A stretch of DNA of 64,000 nucleotides. Source: Cloacibacterium caeni. GTDB taxonomy: Bacteria > Bacteroidota > Bacteroidia > Flavobacteriales > Weeksellaceae. Below the pieces are notes generated by a model. It saw only the letters and a list, made by a program, of their open reading frames with translations. It had not been told where the DNA came from and did not search any database. The stretch is from positions 2,538,501-2,602,500 of the forward strand of contig NZ_OU015321.1 of assembly GCF_907163105.1 (NCBI RefSeq), read 5' to 3'. The translations under genes were made by a program, and so were the position numbers. The first letter of the stretch is position 1, and each line of letters starts with the position of its first letter. This document shows, piece by piece, positions 25,280-33,267 of the stretch.

Positions 25280-26178
25280 TTGTTTCTTGGGTGGTATTTC
25301 AGAATTACATCATGCAATTCTTCGGTTTTTAAATGGGTGTAAATTTCTGTGGTGGTAATGCTAGAATGTCCCAACATTTCTTGGATAAACCTTAAATCTA
25401 CACCGTTTTGTAAGAGATGCGTAGCAAAAGAATGACGGAAAGTGTGCGGAGAAATGCTTTTTCTGATTCCCGCTTTTTCTACCAATTCTTTGATGATGAT
25501 AAAAACAATCACTCTAGACATAGAAGAACCTCTACTGTTTAGGAAAATGTGGTCTTCGTATTTTTTGCCTATTTTATTATTGGCTCTTACATTATTGATG
25601 TAGTTCAAAATAAGATTTGCAGTGTAGTTAGCAAGCGGAACGTATCTCACTTTTTTTCCTTTTCCCTCTACTTTTATAAAGTTTTCTTTGAAATTAATAT
25701 CAGAAATTTTAAGTTCTATTAATTCAGAAACTCTAAGGCCGCAACCATACAATACTTCTATGATACAGTGATTTCTCACGCCTAAATCAGTGCTTAAATC
25801 GATGGCGTTAATGATTTTTTCTACATCTTCGAAACTTAACGTATCAGGTAAATATAAGCCTAATTTTGGACCTTCAAGAAGTGTGGAAGGATTGTCTTCT
25901 CTAATTTCCTCTTCGATAAGATATTTAAAAAAAGATTTAATGGAAGATATTCCTCTTGCTTGAGTTCTTTCGCTTATTTTTTCTTTGGTAAGATGAAGGA
26001 GAAATTCTTGTAAGTTTTCAAAAGTTATTTTGTCGGGAGTAGTGTTGTCTAGTTTTTCCTCTGAGAAAGCTTTTAGTTTCTTCACATCTCGTATGTATGC
26101 ATCTAAAGTATTATCAGAGAAATTCCTCTCGAATTTGAGAAAATGTGAAAAATTCTCAATCGTTTCATTCCAGGTCAT
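25276..26178 (-). CDS. xerD: Site-specific tyrosine recombinase XerD
   Basis: Resolves chromosome dimers at dif together with XerC (or alone in some lineages). The 300 residues match XerD: an N-terminal SAM-like core-binding domain (about 1-85), then the catalytic domain with Arg in GCGLRVSEL, Lys in EGKGKKVRYVP, HxxR in SPHTFRHSFATHLL, His in LGHSSI and nucleophile Tyr in TTEIYTHL. No phage or island genes surround it, so a housekeeping recombinase is more likely than a mobile-element integrase. It overlaps the Nudix gene by four bases. Confidence 0.93.
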   Translation of the reverse strand: MTWNETIENFSHFLKFERNFSDNTLDAYIRDVKKLKAFSEEKLDNTTPDKITFENLQEFLLHLTKEKISERTQARGISSIKSFFKYLIEEEIREDNPSTLLEGPKLGLYLPDTLSFEDVEKIINAIDLSTDLGVRNHCIIEVLYGCGLRVSELIELKISDINFKENFIKVEGKGKKVRYVPLANYTANLILNYINNVRANNKIGKKYEDHIFLNSRGSSMSRVIVFIIIKELVEKAGIRKSISPHTFRHSFATHLLQNGVDLRFIQEMLGHSSITTTEIYTHLKTEELHDVILKYHPRNK

Positions 26179-26244
26179 TTGTTTTTTTTGTTTTTATTGT
26201 GTTTTTAAGTGCAGATGAGCATGCAAATATCATGCTAAACTGTC

Positions 26245-26670
26245 TTATTTAAGATTTTCCTCAGAGATTTGAAGAACTTCTACTTGAGCATTTTCTAAAA
26301 ATTCTAATCCTTCTGTGTCTGAGTATTGGTCTATATAAACGAGCCTTTTGATGCCAGATTGTAATATAAGTTTGCTGCATTCTTTACACGGCGAAAGCGT
26401 AAGGTAAAGAGTAGCACCTTTTGCAGATTGAGTACTAGAAGCTAATTTTAAAATGGCATTTGCTTCTGCATGAAGCACGTACCAATGCGTTTTTCCGTCT
26501 TCGTCTTCACAACAATTTTCTGCACCAGAAGGAGTTCCGTTATATCCATCAGAAATAATCATTCTGTCTTTTACAATGAGTGCGCCTACTTTTTTTCTTT
26601 CGCAGTAAGAAAGTTTTGCCCATTCTTTAGCCATCTTAAGATAGGCTAAGTCAAATTTATTGTGATTCAT
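26245..26670 (-). CDS. dCMP deaminase
   Basis: Deaminates dCMP to dUMP for thymidylate synthesis. The 141 residues contain the zinc site HAEANA (His68, catalytic Glu70) and PCKEC (Cys95 and Cys98), plus the N-terminal KRKKVGALIVKD-like segment (here ERKKVGALIVKDRMIISDGYNGTPSG) typical of deoxycytidylate deaminases rather than cytidine deaminases. It lies 66 bases upstream of xerD on the same strand and 41 bases downstream of an enoyl-CoA hydratase gene, so all four minus-strand genes may share a transcript. Confidence 0.92.
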   Translation of the reverse strand: MNHNKFDLAYLKMAKEWAKLSYCERKKVGALIVKDRMIISDGYNGTPSGAENCCEDEDGKTHWYVLHAEANAILKLASSTQSAKGATLYLTLSPCKECSKLILQSGIKRLVYIDQYSDTEGLEFLENAQVEVLQISEENLK

Positions 26671-26711
26671 TTTAAAATTTTTAAAATTAGTTTCTTACTC
26701 TTTCTAAGCTT

Positions 26712-27479
26712 TTAGAAATTAGGCTTTCTTTTTTCTAAAAATGCAGAAACGCCTTCTTTTTTATCTTCCATTTCGAATAATTCTCCGAAAGATTTGATTT
26801 CTAATTCATAACCTTCATCAGAATCTGATGCATTCACCGCAGCAATGGCTTTAGAAATTCCTTGTGGTGAATTTTTAGAAATAAGGGTTGCTAATTCTTT
26901 TGTTTTTGGTAATAATTCTTCTAAACTAAAAACTTCGTTTACCAAACCCATTTCTTTTGCTCTGCTCGCCGAAATCATTTTAGCAGAGAAAATCATTTCA
27001 TTCGCAAGTCCTTTTCCTACTAATTTTGGTAATCTTTGGGTGCCTCCATAACCAGGAATAAGACCTAAAGTAACTTCTGGTAAACCTAATTTTGCATTTT
27101 CTGAAGCATATCTTATGTGACAAGCCATCGCAAGTTCTAAACCACCACCCAATGCAAATCCATTTACAGCGGCAATAACAGGTTTTCTTAGATTTTCAAT
27201 TTTATTGAACAGCGAATTTTGTCCGTTTCTGGCTAATTCTTCTGCTTTTTCTTGACCAAAATCAGAAAACTCTTTAATGTCTGCTCCGGCTACAAATGAT
27301 TTTTCGCCACTTCCTGTGATGATGATGACTCTGCAATTAGAATCTTGTTCTAGCTGAGATAAAGCTTCGCTCAATTCACTGATAGTAGCTCCATTTAAAG
27401 CGTTTAAACTCTGTGGTCTATTAATGGTAATGGTAGAAATTTGACCTTCGTTTTCTAGGAGAATATTTTGGAAATTCAT
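26712..27479 (-). CDS. Enoyl-CoA hydratase/isomerase family protein
   Basis: Crotonase-fold enzyme of 255 residues, usual length. Visible are the CoA-binding/oxyanion blocks SFVAGADIKEF (about 60-70) and VIAAVNGFALGGGLELAMAC (about 95-115). The two glutamates of hydratases are present in the contexts GGGLELAMACH and GLPEVTLGLIPGYGGTQRL. It most resembles short-chain enoyl-CoA hydratase (crotonase), acting in beta-oxidation or short-chain acyl metabolism. No other beta-oxidation genes lie nearby. Confidence 0.9.
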   Translation of the reverse strand: MNFQNILLENEGQISTITINRPQSLNALNGATISELSEALSQLEQDSNCRVIIITGSGEKSFVAGADIKEFSDFGQEKAEELARNGQNSLFNKIENLRKPVIAAVNGFALGGGLELAMACHIRYASENAKLGLPEVTLGLIPGYGGTQRLPKLVGKGLANEMIFSAKMISASRAKEMGLVNEVFSLEELLPKTKELATLISKNSPQGISKAIAAVNASDSDEGYELEIKSFGELFEMEDKKEGVSAFLEKRKPNF

Positions 27480-27547
27480 GGTAGAGTAGTATTAAATTTA
27501 CGATTTTTAGGATAAGTGCAAAATAACTAATTTTTGGCCTAAAATAC

Positions 27548-27577
27548 AAAAAAGCCAAGCACTTATATGCTTGACTC
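27548..27577 (-). terminator. Intrinsic terminator after katA
   Basis: On the minus strand, CAAGCA (27573-27568) pairs with TGCTTG (27561-27556), followed by a run of T. It lies just past the katA stop. Confidence 0.75.
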
Positions 27578-27602
27578 TTTTAAGTTTGGTATAAGTTTGT
27601 TC

Positions 27603-29087
27603 TTATTTGGCGTGGTTCATAATTCCATCGTCTAGTTTTACTTGAAGTCCTGCCGCAATTCTCATTCCCATTTCTACATTCGCTCTAAAGAAATGACACA
27701 ATTGTCTGTTGATTATTTCATCTCTTTTTGGGCCGTCAATTTTTTTCATGTGACCGATGATGTTATTCACCAAATTGGTTCTATCTTCTTGGTTCATCGC
27801 TTTGGTGTAGAGTAGACCTGGCTGTGTATAGTGGTCGTTATCATTTTCATTTCTATCGAAATGCGCTACACGATTGCTGTCTAGTTCCTCTTCAAATTTT
27901 TTGTAAGAAGGATCTGGTTTTATATCGTCAAAACTATTAGGATGGTAATTCGGTGCGTCTTCATAGTCTCTAGAATCTGCCATAAATCCGTCTCTTTGAT
28001 AATTATGAGTTGCAAAAGGACATCTGTTCACTTCTAATTGATGTGCATTTACGCCCACTCTATATCTGTGAGCATCTGGATAAGAAAATAATCTTCCTTG
28101 AAGCATTTTATCAGGCGAAAAACTAATTCCATCAACCGAATTACTTGGGGAAAAAGTAGCTTGTTCTACATGCGCAAAATAATTTTTAGGAATTTCATTA
28201 AGTTCCATTTCACCGACTTCAATCAGTGGAAATTCTGCTTGTGGCCAAATTTTAGTAATGTCAAAAGGGTTCCATTTAAATTCTCTAGATTCTTCTTCGG
28301 TCATTACTTGTATGTACATAGTCCATTTCGGAAAATCGCCATTTTCTATAGCATTGCAAAGGTCTTCTTGTGCAAAATCTGGATTTTCTCCCGCCATTTG
28401 AGTGGCTTCTGCATCGGTGAAGTTTTTAATACCTTGTTTGGTTTTTAGATGAAATTTCACCCAAATTCTCTCATTTTTATCATTAATCATCGAAAAAGTA
28501 TGAGAACCAAAACCGTGCATATGTCTGTAACCATAAGGAGTTCCTCTGTCGCTCATCAAAATGAGTACTTGATGCAAACTTTCTGGATTTAAGCTCCAAA
28601 AATCCCACATCATGGTATGAGATTTCAAGTTGGTTTTCGGGTGTCTTTTTTGGGTATGAATAAAATCTGGGAATTTTTTAGCGTCTTTGATGAAAAATAC
28701 CGGTGTGTTATTTCCTACTAAATCCCAATTTCCGTCTTCTGTATAAAATTTTAGTGCAAAACCTCTAGGATCTCTTGCAGTATCTGCGCTTCCTTTTTCT
28801 CCGCCTACAGTAGAAAATCGGGCAAACATTTTACATGTGTTTCCTACTTTAGAGAATAATTTGGCTCTGGTGTATTTAGTAATATCGTGAGTTACGGTAA
28901 ATTTTCCGTAAGCGCCTGTTCCTTTTGCATGAACGATTCTTTCTGGGATTCTTTCTCTTACAAAATGCGCCAAATTTTCTTGTAGAATAAAATCTTGCAG
29001 CAAAACAGGTCCTCTTGCTCCAACCGTTTGAGAGTCTTGATGTTCAAAATACGGTATTCCTGATGAATTGGTTAGCTTCTTACTCAT
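27603..29087 (-). CDS. katA: Monofunctional haem catalase (KatA, small-subunit clade)
   Basis: Converts hydrogen peroxide to water and oxygen. I start it at ATG 29087 (MSKKLTNSSG), which matches the family N-terminus; an in-frame upstream initiator at 29120 would add 11 unlikely residues. The product is 494 residues, small-subunit size. Catalytic His lies in RIVHAKGTGAYG, Asn in LVGNNTPVFF and the proximal haem Tyr in RLFSYPDAHRYRVG. RDPRGFALKFYT is the usual conserved block. It is divergent from oxyR with a palindrome between them, so peroxide induction through OxyR is expected. Confidence 0.95.
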   Translation of the reverse strand: MSKKLTNSSGIPYFEHQDSQTVGARGPVLLQDFILQENLAHFVRERIPERIVHAKGTGAYGKFTVTHDITKYTRAKLFSKVGNTCKMFARFSTVGGEKGSADTARDPRGFALKFYTEDGNWDLVGNNTPVFFIKDAKKFPDFIHTQKRHPKTNLKSHTMMWDFWSLNPESLHQVLILMSDRGTPYGYRHMHGFGSHTFSMINDKNERIWVKFHLKTKQGIKNFTDAEATQMAGENPDFAQEDLCNAIENGDFPKWTMYIQVMTEEESREFKWNPFDITKIWPQAEFPLIEVGEMELNEIPKNYFAHVEQATFSPSNSVDGISFSPDKMLQGRLFSYPDAHRYRVGVNAHQLEVNRCPFATHNYQRDGFMADSRDYEDAPNYHPNSFDDIKPDPSYKKFEEELDSNRVAHFDRNENDNDHYTQPGLLYTKAMNQEDRTNLVNNIIGHMKKIDGPKRDEIINRQLCHFFRANVEMGMRIAAGLQVKLDDGIMNHAK

Positions 29088-29193
29088 GATGGTTGTTTTT
29101 TCTGGATAACAAAGTAACAAATAAAAATTAAATTTAGAGAGGAAAAATTGAGGGTTATTTTATTTGTAGAATCAATTAAAAATTAGAATTCAA

Positions 29194-29213
29194 TGCATGA
29201 CGTCTATCATGCA
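29194..29213. promoter_or_regulatory. Perfect inverted repeat between katA and oxyR, candidate OxyR operator
   Basis: TGCATGA (29194-29200), six-base spacer CGTCTA, TCATGCA (29207-29213). It lies in the divergent promoter region, 31 bases before the oxyR -7 element. The dyad symmetry fits a LysR-family site; binding by OxyR is inference. Confidence 0.6.
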
Positions 29214-29243
29214 GAAATATTATTTTTTCTCGCATATCTTCTC

Positions 29244-29251
29244 TATATTTG
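29244..29251 (+). promoter_or_regulatory. -7 promoter element of oxyR
   Basis: TATATTTG (consensus TAnnTTTG), 30 bases before the oxyR ATG. No clear -33 element, which suits an activator-dependent or autoregulated promoter. Confidence 0.5.
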
Positions 29252-29281
29252 TAATAGAATTTATAAATAAGTACCCTACAT

Positions 29282-30235
29282 ATGAATATTCAACAATTAG
29301 AATATCTTATCGCAGTAGATAAATATAAACACTTCGGAAAAGCTGCTCAAGCTTGTTTTATTACCCAACCTACTTTAAGTGCAATGATTCAGAAGTTCGA
29401 AGATGAGATGGAAGTAAAAATCTTCGATAGAACTACCCATCCTATTAGAACTACAGATATTGGTGCGCAAATTATTGATCAAGCAAAAGTAGTAGTAGAT
29501 TCTGTAATGGAACTGAAAAACAAAGCAAGTATTTTAAACAATGTTCTTGCTGGGAGAATTAATTTAGGGATTATTCCTACCGTTTCAAGTTTTATTTTGC
29601 CAACAGAAATTTTTGATTTTCTTTCTAAAAACCCAAAAATTGAGTTGAATGTAAAAGAAATGACCACTGAAAACATTATTAAAGCACTGAAATCAGGAGA
29701 ATTAGATGCGGGAATTATTTCTACACCTTTTTCAGATGCAGAAGAGTTTTTCAGCGACTTTTTGTTCAATGAAGAGTTGATGGTGTATTCAGCAGATAAA
29801 ATTGCGAATGATAACAAAGATGAATTCATCTTGCCAGAAGATGTAGATGTGAATAAAGTTTGGCTTTTAGAAGAAGGAAACTGCTTAAGAACACAATTTG
29901 AAAATATCTGCAACCTTAAAGAAAACTCTCTGAAGCCTAAAAATTTAGATTTTATGGCGTCTAACATTAATACTTTGGTGCAAATGGTAGATAAAGTAGG
30001 CGGTTTAACCGTTTTACCAGAATTAGCAGTATCACAACTTCAGGAAAATCAAAAAGATAAAATTCACCGTTTCAAAAAGCCTTTCCCAAGTAGAGAAATC
30101 AGCATGATTTATTACAAGCCTACTTACAAACAAAAAATTCTAGACGAATTGGTGAAATCTATTAAAACTTCTCTAGAACCGAAGTTGAATTATACCCAAT
30201 TCCCACAAGATTTTGTAAAAATAAAACCACAATAA
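29282..30235 (+). CDS. oxyR: Hydrogen-peroxide-responsive regulator OxyR (LysR family)
   Basis: LysR-type regulator of 317 residues. The N-terminal winged helix (about 1-60: MNIQQLEYLIAVDKYKHFGK and CFITQPTLSAMIQKFEDEM) is followed by a substrate-binding-like domain. Two cysteines, Cys201 and Cys210, sit in NCLRTQFENIC with the same nine-residue spacing as the redox pair Cys199/Cys208 of E. coli OxyR, so it should sense peroxide by disulfide formation. It is divergent from katA with a palindrome between. A strong terminator follows. Confidence 0.93.
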   Translation: MNIQQLEYLIAVDKYKHFGKAAQACFITQPTLSAMIQKFEDEMEVKIFDRTTHPIRTTDIGAQIIDQAKVVVDSVMELKNKASILNNVLAGRINLGIIPTVSSFILPTEIFDFLSKNPKIELNVKEMTTENIIKALKSGELDAGIISTPFSDAEEFFSDFLFNEELMVYSADKIANDNKDEFILPEDVDVNKVWLLEEGNCLRTQFENICNLKENSLKPKNLDFMASNINTLVQMVDKVGGLTVLPELAVSQLQENQKDKIHRFKKPFPSREISMIYYKPTYKQKILDELVKSIKTSLEPKLNYTQFPQDFVKIKPQ

Positions 30236-30246
30236 TTTTTGTCAAG

Positions 30247-30277
30247 AAGCTCTTCAAATTTTTGAGGAGCTTTTTTT
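30247..30277 (+). terminator. Intrinsic terminator after oxyR
   Basis: AAGCTCTTCAAA (30247-30258) pairs with TTTGAGGAGCTT (30261-30272), with one G-U pair, then seven T. Confidence 0.85.
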
Positions 30278-30285
30278 CTAAGTAT

Positions 30286-30316
30286 TTTGATATTAATAAA
30301 ATACTCTGTAATTTTG
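30286..30316 (+). promoter_or_regulatory. metK promoter, full -33/-7 match
   Basis: TTTG (30286-30289), exactly 19 bases, TAATTTTG (30309-30316). This is the Bacteroidetes housekeeping consensus. Transcription would start near 30322, leaving a leader of about 135 bases. Confidence 0.8.
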
Positions 30317-30330
30317 CCCAACAAATTTTA

Positions 30331-30379
30331 GAGGAAAAATTTGGACTGATTGCAACCTCAATAAAAAATGCTAAAACAG
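30331..30379 (+). promoter_or_regulatory. SAM-II-like riboswitch in the metK leader
   Basis: GAGG (30331-30334) pairs with CCTC (30356-30359) as P1. The loop contains ACTGATTGCAA and the tail reads AATAAAAAATGCTAAAACAG. The TTGCAA-before-P1' and GCTAAA-in-tail signatures match the SAM-II (SAM-alpha) aptamer. CTG (30346-30348) can pair with CAG (30377-30379) to form the pseudoknot. Its place between a full promoter and metK, the SAM synthetase gene, supports SAM feedback. About 75 bases remain to the ATG; a small AAGG/CCTT hairpin followed by a T tract (30402-30425) could be the expression platform. Confidence 0.68.
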
Positions 30380-30455
30380 ATTTCTTCTTTTTAGTTCTCA
30401 TAAGGTTTGCCTTCCATTTTTTTTCTGTTTTAATCCTTAAAAAGAAAATAATAAT

Positions 30456-31733
30456 ATGCCTTATTTATTTACATCTGAATCTGTTTCAGAAGGACATCCA
30501 GACAAAGTAGCAGACCAAATTTCTGATGCGCTTATCGATAATTTTTTAGCTTATGATAGAAATTCTAAAGTCGCTTGCGAAACCTTAGTCACTACAGGAC
30601 AAGTTGTACTAGCAGGAGAAGTAAAATCAGAAGCTTATCTAGATGTACAGACCATCGCCAGAGAAGTAATCAATGGAATAGGTTATACCAAAGGTGAGTA
30701 TATGTTTAATGGTGATTCTTGTGGCGTAATTTCTGCAATTCACGAACAATCTTCAGATATTAATCAAGGAGTTGATAGAAAATCTGGAGAATCTTTTGAA
30801 GAAAAGGCAAATGCGCAAGGTGCAGGAGACCAAGGAATGATGTTCGGTTATGCAACCAATGAAACCGAAAACTATATGCCTCTTGCATTAGATTTAGCAC
30901 ATTCTATTTTAAGAGAACTTTCAGCCATCAGAAGAGAAGGAACAGAGATTAAATATCTTCGTCCGGATGCGAAGTCTCAGGTAACAATTGAATATTCAGA
31001 TGATCATAAACCACAAAGAATAGACGCTATTGTAGTTTCTACGCAGCATGATGATTTTGCAGAAGATGAAGAAATGTTAGCGAAAATTAGAAAAGACATC
31101 GTAGAAATTCTAATGCCTAGAGTAATCGCTCAGCAAAAGCCAGAAATCCAAGCATTGTTTAATGACCAAATTAAATATCACATCAATCCAACTGGGAAAT
31201 TTGTAATTGGTGGACCTCACGGTGATACTGGTTTAACTGGTAGAAAAATTATCGTAGATACTTACGGCGGAAAAGGAGCTCACGGTGGTGGTGCTTTTTC
31301 TGGGAAAGATCCATCAAAAGTAGACAGAAGTGCTGCTTATGCAACAAGACACATTGCTAAAAACTTAGTAGCTGCAGGAGTTGCAGATGAAGTTTTGGTT
31401 CAAGTTTCTTACGCAATTGGTGTAGCAGAACCTTGTGGTTTGTTTATCAATACTTACGGAACTTCTAAAGTAGGAATCAATGATGGAGAATTAGCGAAAA
31501 AAGTGCAAGAATTATTTGATTTAAGACCTTACGCAATTGAGCAAAACTTGAAATTGAGAAATCCAATCTATCAAGAAACCGCAGCTTACGGACACATGGG
31601 AAGAGATTATTATGTAGGAAGCAAGACTTTCAATAAAGGTCAAAAAAATGAAATTACACTCGATAATCTAGAATTCTTTACTTGGGAAAAGCTAGACAGA
31701 GTAGAAGATATTAAGAAAGCCTTCAACTTATAA
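30456..31733 (+). CDS. metK: S-adenosylmethionine synthetase (MetK)
   Basis: Makes S-adenosylmethionine from methionine and ATP; cytoplasmic homotetramer. The 425 residues are complete. Visible motifs are [20 protein letters not shown] at the N-terminus with the ATP-binding His, [12 protein letters not shown] (the metK hexapeptide region), and [22 protein letters not shown], the phosphate-binding loop. TARGET-like C-terminal segments such as AAYGHMGRD are intact. The gene has a full promoter, a long leader containing a SAM-II-like structure, and a terminator right after the stop, so it is monocistronic. Confidence 0.97.
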   Translation: MPYLFTSESVSEGHPDKVADQISDALIDNFLAYDRNSKVACETLVTTGQVVLAGEVKSEAYLDVQTIAREVINGIGYTKGEYMFNGDSCGVISAIHEQSSDINQGVDRKSGESFEEKANAQGAGDQGMMFGYATNETENYMPLALDLAHSILRELSAIRREGTEIKYLRPDAKSQVTIEYSDDHKPQRIDAIVVSTQHDDFAEDEEMLAKIRKDIVEILMPRVIAQQKPEIQALFNDQIKYHINPTGKFVIGGPHGDTGLTGRKIIVDTYGGKGAHGGGAFSGKDPSKVDRSAAYATRHIAKNLVAAGVADEVLVQVSYAIGVAEPCGLFINTYGTSKVGINDGELAKKVQELFDLRPYAIEQNLKLRNPIYQETAAYGHMGRDYYVGSKTFNKGQKNEITLDNLEFFTWEKLDRVEDIKKAFNL

Positions 31734-31738
31734 TCAAG

Positions 31739-31764
31739 AAACCGTTCAGAAATGAACGGTTTTC
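31739..31764 (+). terminator. Intrinsic terminator after metK
   Basis: AACCGTTCA (31740-31748), GAAA loop, TGAACGGTT (31753-31761), then TTT. An ATG at 31752 lies in this hairpin, which argues against it as a start codon. Confidence 0.85.
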
Positions 31765-31787
31765 TTATTTTTACAAAAATTTTCAGA

Positions 31788-32282
31788 ATGCAATTTCTTA
31801 AACATATCATTTTCTTCGGTATTTTCTTCATTGGATTTCGTGCGCAATCGCAGGTTACGGTTCATCCAATGGTGTTTGCAGGTTACGAATATCAAAACTC
31901 AAACTTTGGAGAAGTTGGAGCAAGATTCATTTTTCTAAAGAACGATAATGTTCTTTACAGAGTTTCTGGTTCTGCTTTGATGGGAAAAGTAAACGGTGAA
32001 TTTGCGGTTTTGCCTAAATTTCAAGGAGATATTTTATTGAACTTCGAAAAAAACGTAGATATACAGCATTCTTATTATTTTCTCGCAGGTACAGAAATTA
32101 CACCTCAATTTGTGGCACCAAAAGCAGGAATCTCCCTTTTCGGAATTATAGATTTTACTGGCGGTTACGCATTTCATCTGGGAAATAATCAATTGAATGA
32201 TAGAGTAATGGAAGGACTTAATTTAAATTTTACGGTTAATATTCCGTTAGTTGTTTTCAGTAAATCAAAGAAAAATAAATAA
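31788..32282 (+). CDS. Exported beta-rich protein of unknown function, probable outer-membrane barrel
   Basis: About 164 residues from ATG 31788, which starts a signal peptide (MQFLKHIIFFGIFFIGFRAQSQ). I rejected the in-frame ATG at 31752 because it sits in the metK terminator. The mature part has alternating polar and hydrophobic beta-strands (VTVHPMVFAGYEYQNSNFGEVG, YYFLAGTEITPQFVAPKAGIS, FTGGYAFHLGNN) and ends with NLNFTVNIPLVVFSKSKKNK. It looks like a small 8-strand barrel, but I do not recognise a named family. It may be transcribed by read-through from metK, since no clear promoter is seen. Confidence 0.75.
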   Translation: MQFLKHIIFFGIFFIGFRAQSQVTVHPMVFAGYEYQNSNFGEVGARFIFLKNDNVLYRVSGSALMGKVNGEFAVLPKFQGDILLNFEKNVDIQHSYYFLAGTEITPQFVAPKAGISLFGIIDFTGGYAFHLGNNQLNDRVMEGLNLNFTVNIPLVVFSKSKKNK

Positions 32283-32310
32283 GCAAACAACGATTTTATT
32301 AAAAAATTAT

Positions 32311-32340
32311 TTTGAATATTTAACATTTTTTATAAATTTG
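32311..32340 (+). promoter_or_regulatory. Promoter of the ECF sigma-factor gene
   Basis: TTTG (32311-32314), 18 bases, TAAATTTG (32333-32340). This is a housekeeping-type match, and transcription near 32346 gives a leader of about 110 bases. Confidence 0.7.
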
Positions 32341-32375
32341 TCATACAAAACGTAAATCGAATCGCCTATTGAGCA

Positions 32376-32457
32376 AACTTTACTTCATTTAATAAACTGT
32401 AAAAACCAGAAATAGCTAACTCCTGTTAGTCTGTTTCATAATAATGAAGTTAAAGTT
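32376..32457 (+). promoter_or_regulatory. Structured leader of the ECF sigma-factor mRNA
   Basis: AACTTTACTTCATT (32376-32389) can pair with AATGAAGT-T-AAAGTT (32443-32457), 14 base pairs with one bulged T. The stem closes about 53 bases that include an inner hairpin CTAAC-TCCT-GTTAG. The 3' arm ends directly against the ATG at 32458, so the fold would mask the start region. An out-of-frame ATG at 32444 in the 3' arm opens a 13-codon ORF that overlaps the sigma gene. Confidence 0.55.
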
Positions 32458-33048
32458 ATGGAAACACATACTGATAGTTTGCTGATTTCGAGATATCAAA
32501 AAGGTGATGAAAACGCACTTTCTATTCTTATTTCACGACACCAAAAAGAACTTTTCTCGTTTATTTTCTATAAATTGATGGATGAAGAACTCGCTAATGA
32601 TGTTTTTCAAGATACCTTCATGAAAATCATTGTTTCCCTAAAAGAAGGAAGATATAATGATGATGGTAAATTTATTCTTTGGGCAAAAAGAATTGCACAC
32701 AATCTTATTATAGACCATTATCGCCTTAAATCTAAACACATAAAAGTCTCTGAAACAACCTATGAAAACGAAGAGTTTTCTATTTTTGATTTGCTTAAAG
32801 AAACAGAGGAAAACATCGAAGAAAGGTTAATCACGAATCAAATTTATGATGACCTGATGAAAATGCTCGTTTTCTTACCCGAAAACCAACAGGAAGTCAT
32901 TAAATTAAGATTTTTTGATGGATTAAGTTTTAAAGAAATTGCAGAGCAAACCAACACAAGTATCAATACTACACTAGGTAGAGTGCGTTATGCACTGATT
33001 AACATGAGAAAAATTATGGAAGAAAATCAAATAATTTTAACGAGGTAA
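32458..33048 (+). CDS. ECF-type RNA polymerase sigma factor
   Basis: Sigma-70 family member of 196 residues with region 2 (about 20-90: ELANDVFQDTFMKIIVSLKEGRY, then GKFILWAKRIAHNLIIDHYR) and region 4 (about 135-185: LPENQQEVIKLRFFDGLSFKEIAEQTNTSINTTLGRVRYAL). Regions 1 and 3 are absent, as in ECF sigmas. There is no anti-sigma gene beside it; instead a 44-codon ORF follows 51 bases later. The promoter is of housekeeping type and the leader is structured, so control may act on the mRNA. The regulon is unknown. Confidence 0.93.
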   Translation: METHTDSLLISRYQKGDENALSILISRHQKELFSFIFYKLMDEELANDVFQDTFMKIIVSLKEGRYNDDGKFILWAKRIAHNLIIDHYRLKSKHIKVSETTYENEEFSIFDLLKETEENIEERLITNQIYDDLMKMLVFLPENQQEVIKLRFFDGLSFKEIAEQTNTSINTTLGRVRYALINMRKIMEENQIILTR

Positions 33049-33099
33049 TACAATAAAGGCCAAATAGTTCCGTTCTTGTAAAAACGAATTTTTTAGCCT

Positions 33100-33234
33100 A
33101 TGAAAAATAATTACTCTCTTAAAACTCCTGTTTTGAATCCTAAAAAATCAACAGTAAATTTTTTATTAAATTTTTCAAAAAGTATAGCTGTTTTAAATTC
33201 TAATCAAAAGAAATTTATCATTTCTAAAAATTAA
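33100..33234 (+). CDS. Small protein of 44 residues downstream of the ECF sigma factor
   Basis: An ORF too short for routine detection: ATG at 33100, TAA at 33232-33234. The product is basic and starts MKNNYSLKTPVLNPKKSTVN, followed by FLLNFSKSIAVL and ending in KKFIISKN. There are no cysteines and no signal peptide, and the middle could form one short amphipathic helix. It lies 51 bases after the sigma gene on the same strand with no terminator between, so co-transcription is likely. I recall, without being able to check, that related flavobacteria carry a similar small ORF at this place. The function is unknown; binding to the sigma factor is one hypothesis. Confidence 0.6.
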   Translation: MKNNYSLKTPVLNPKKSTVNFLLNFSKSIAVLNSNQKKFIISKN

Positions 33235-33253
33235 ATAAACCGCTTATTTTACT

Positions 33254-33261
33254 TAAATTTG
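33254..33261 (+). promoter_or_regulatory. -7 promoter element of the YjjG-type nucleotidase gene (possibly leaderless)
   Basis: TAAATTTG followed six bases later by the ATG at 33268. It repeats the arrangement seen at 18962, including the GTGCC after TTT. Confidence 0.5.
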
Positions 33262-33267
33262 TGCCCT

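Noticed and set aside
25276..26178. XerD-like recombinase as a prophage or island integrase
   Set aside because: The neighbours are housekeeping genes, there is no tRNA or attachment repeat next to it, and the length and motifs fit the housekeeping XerD.
30162..30510. Overlapping ORFs in the oxyR-metK gap
   Set aside because: The region is explained by the oxyR terminator, the metK promoter and its structured leader; the ORFs have no independent support.
31752..31787. Upstream ATG in frame with the exported beta-rich protein
   Set aside because: It lies in the metK terminator hairpin; ATG 31788 starts a proper signal peptide.
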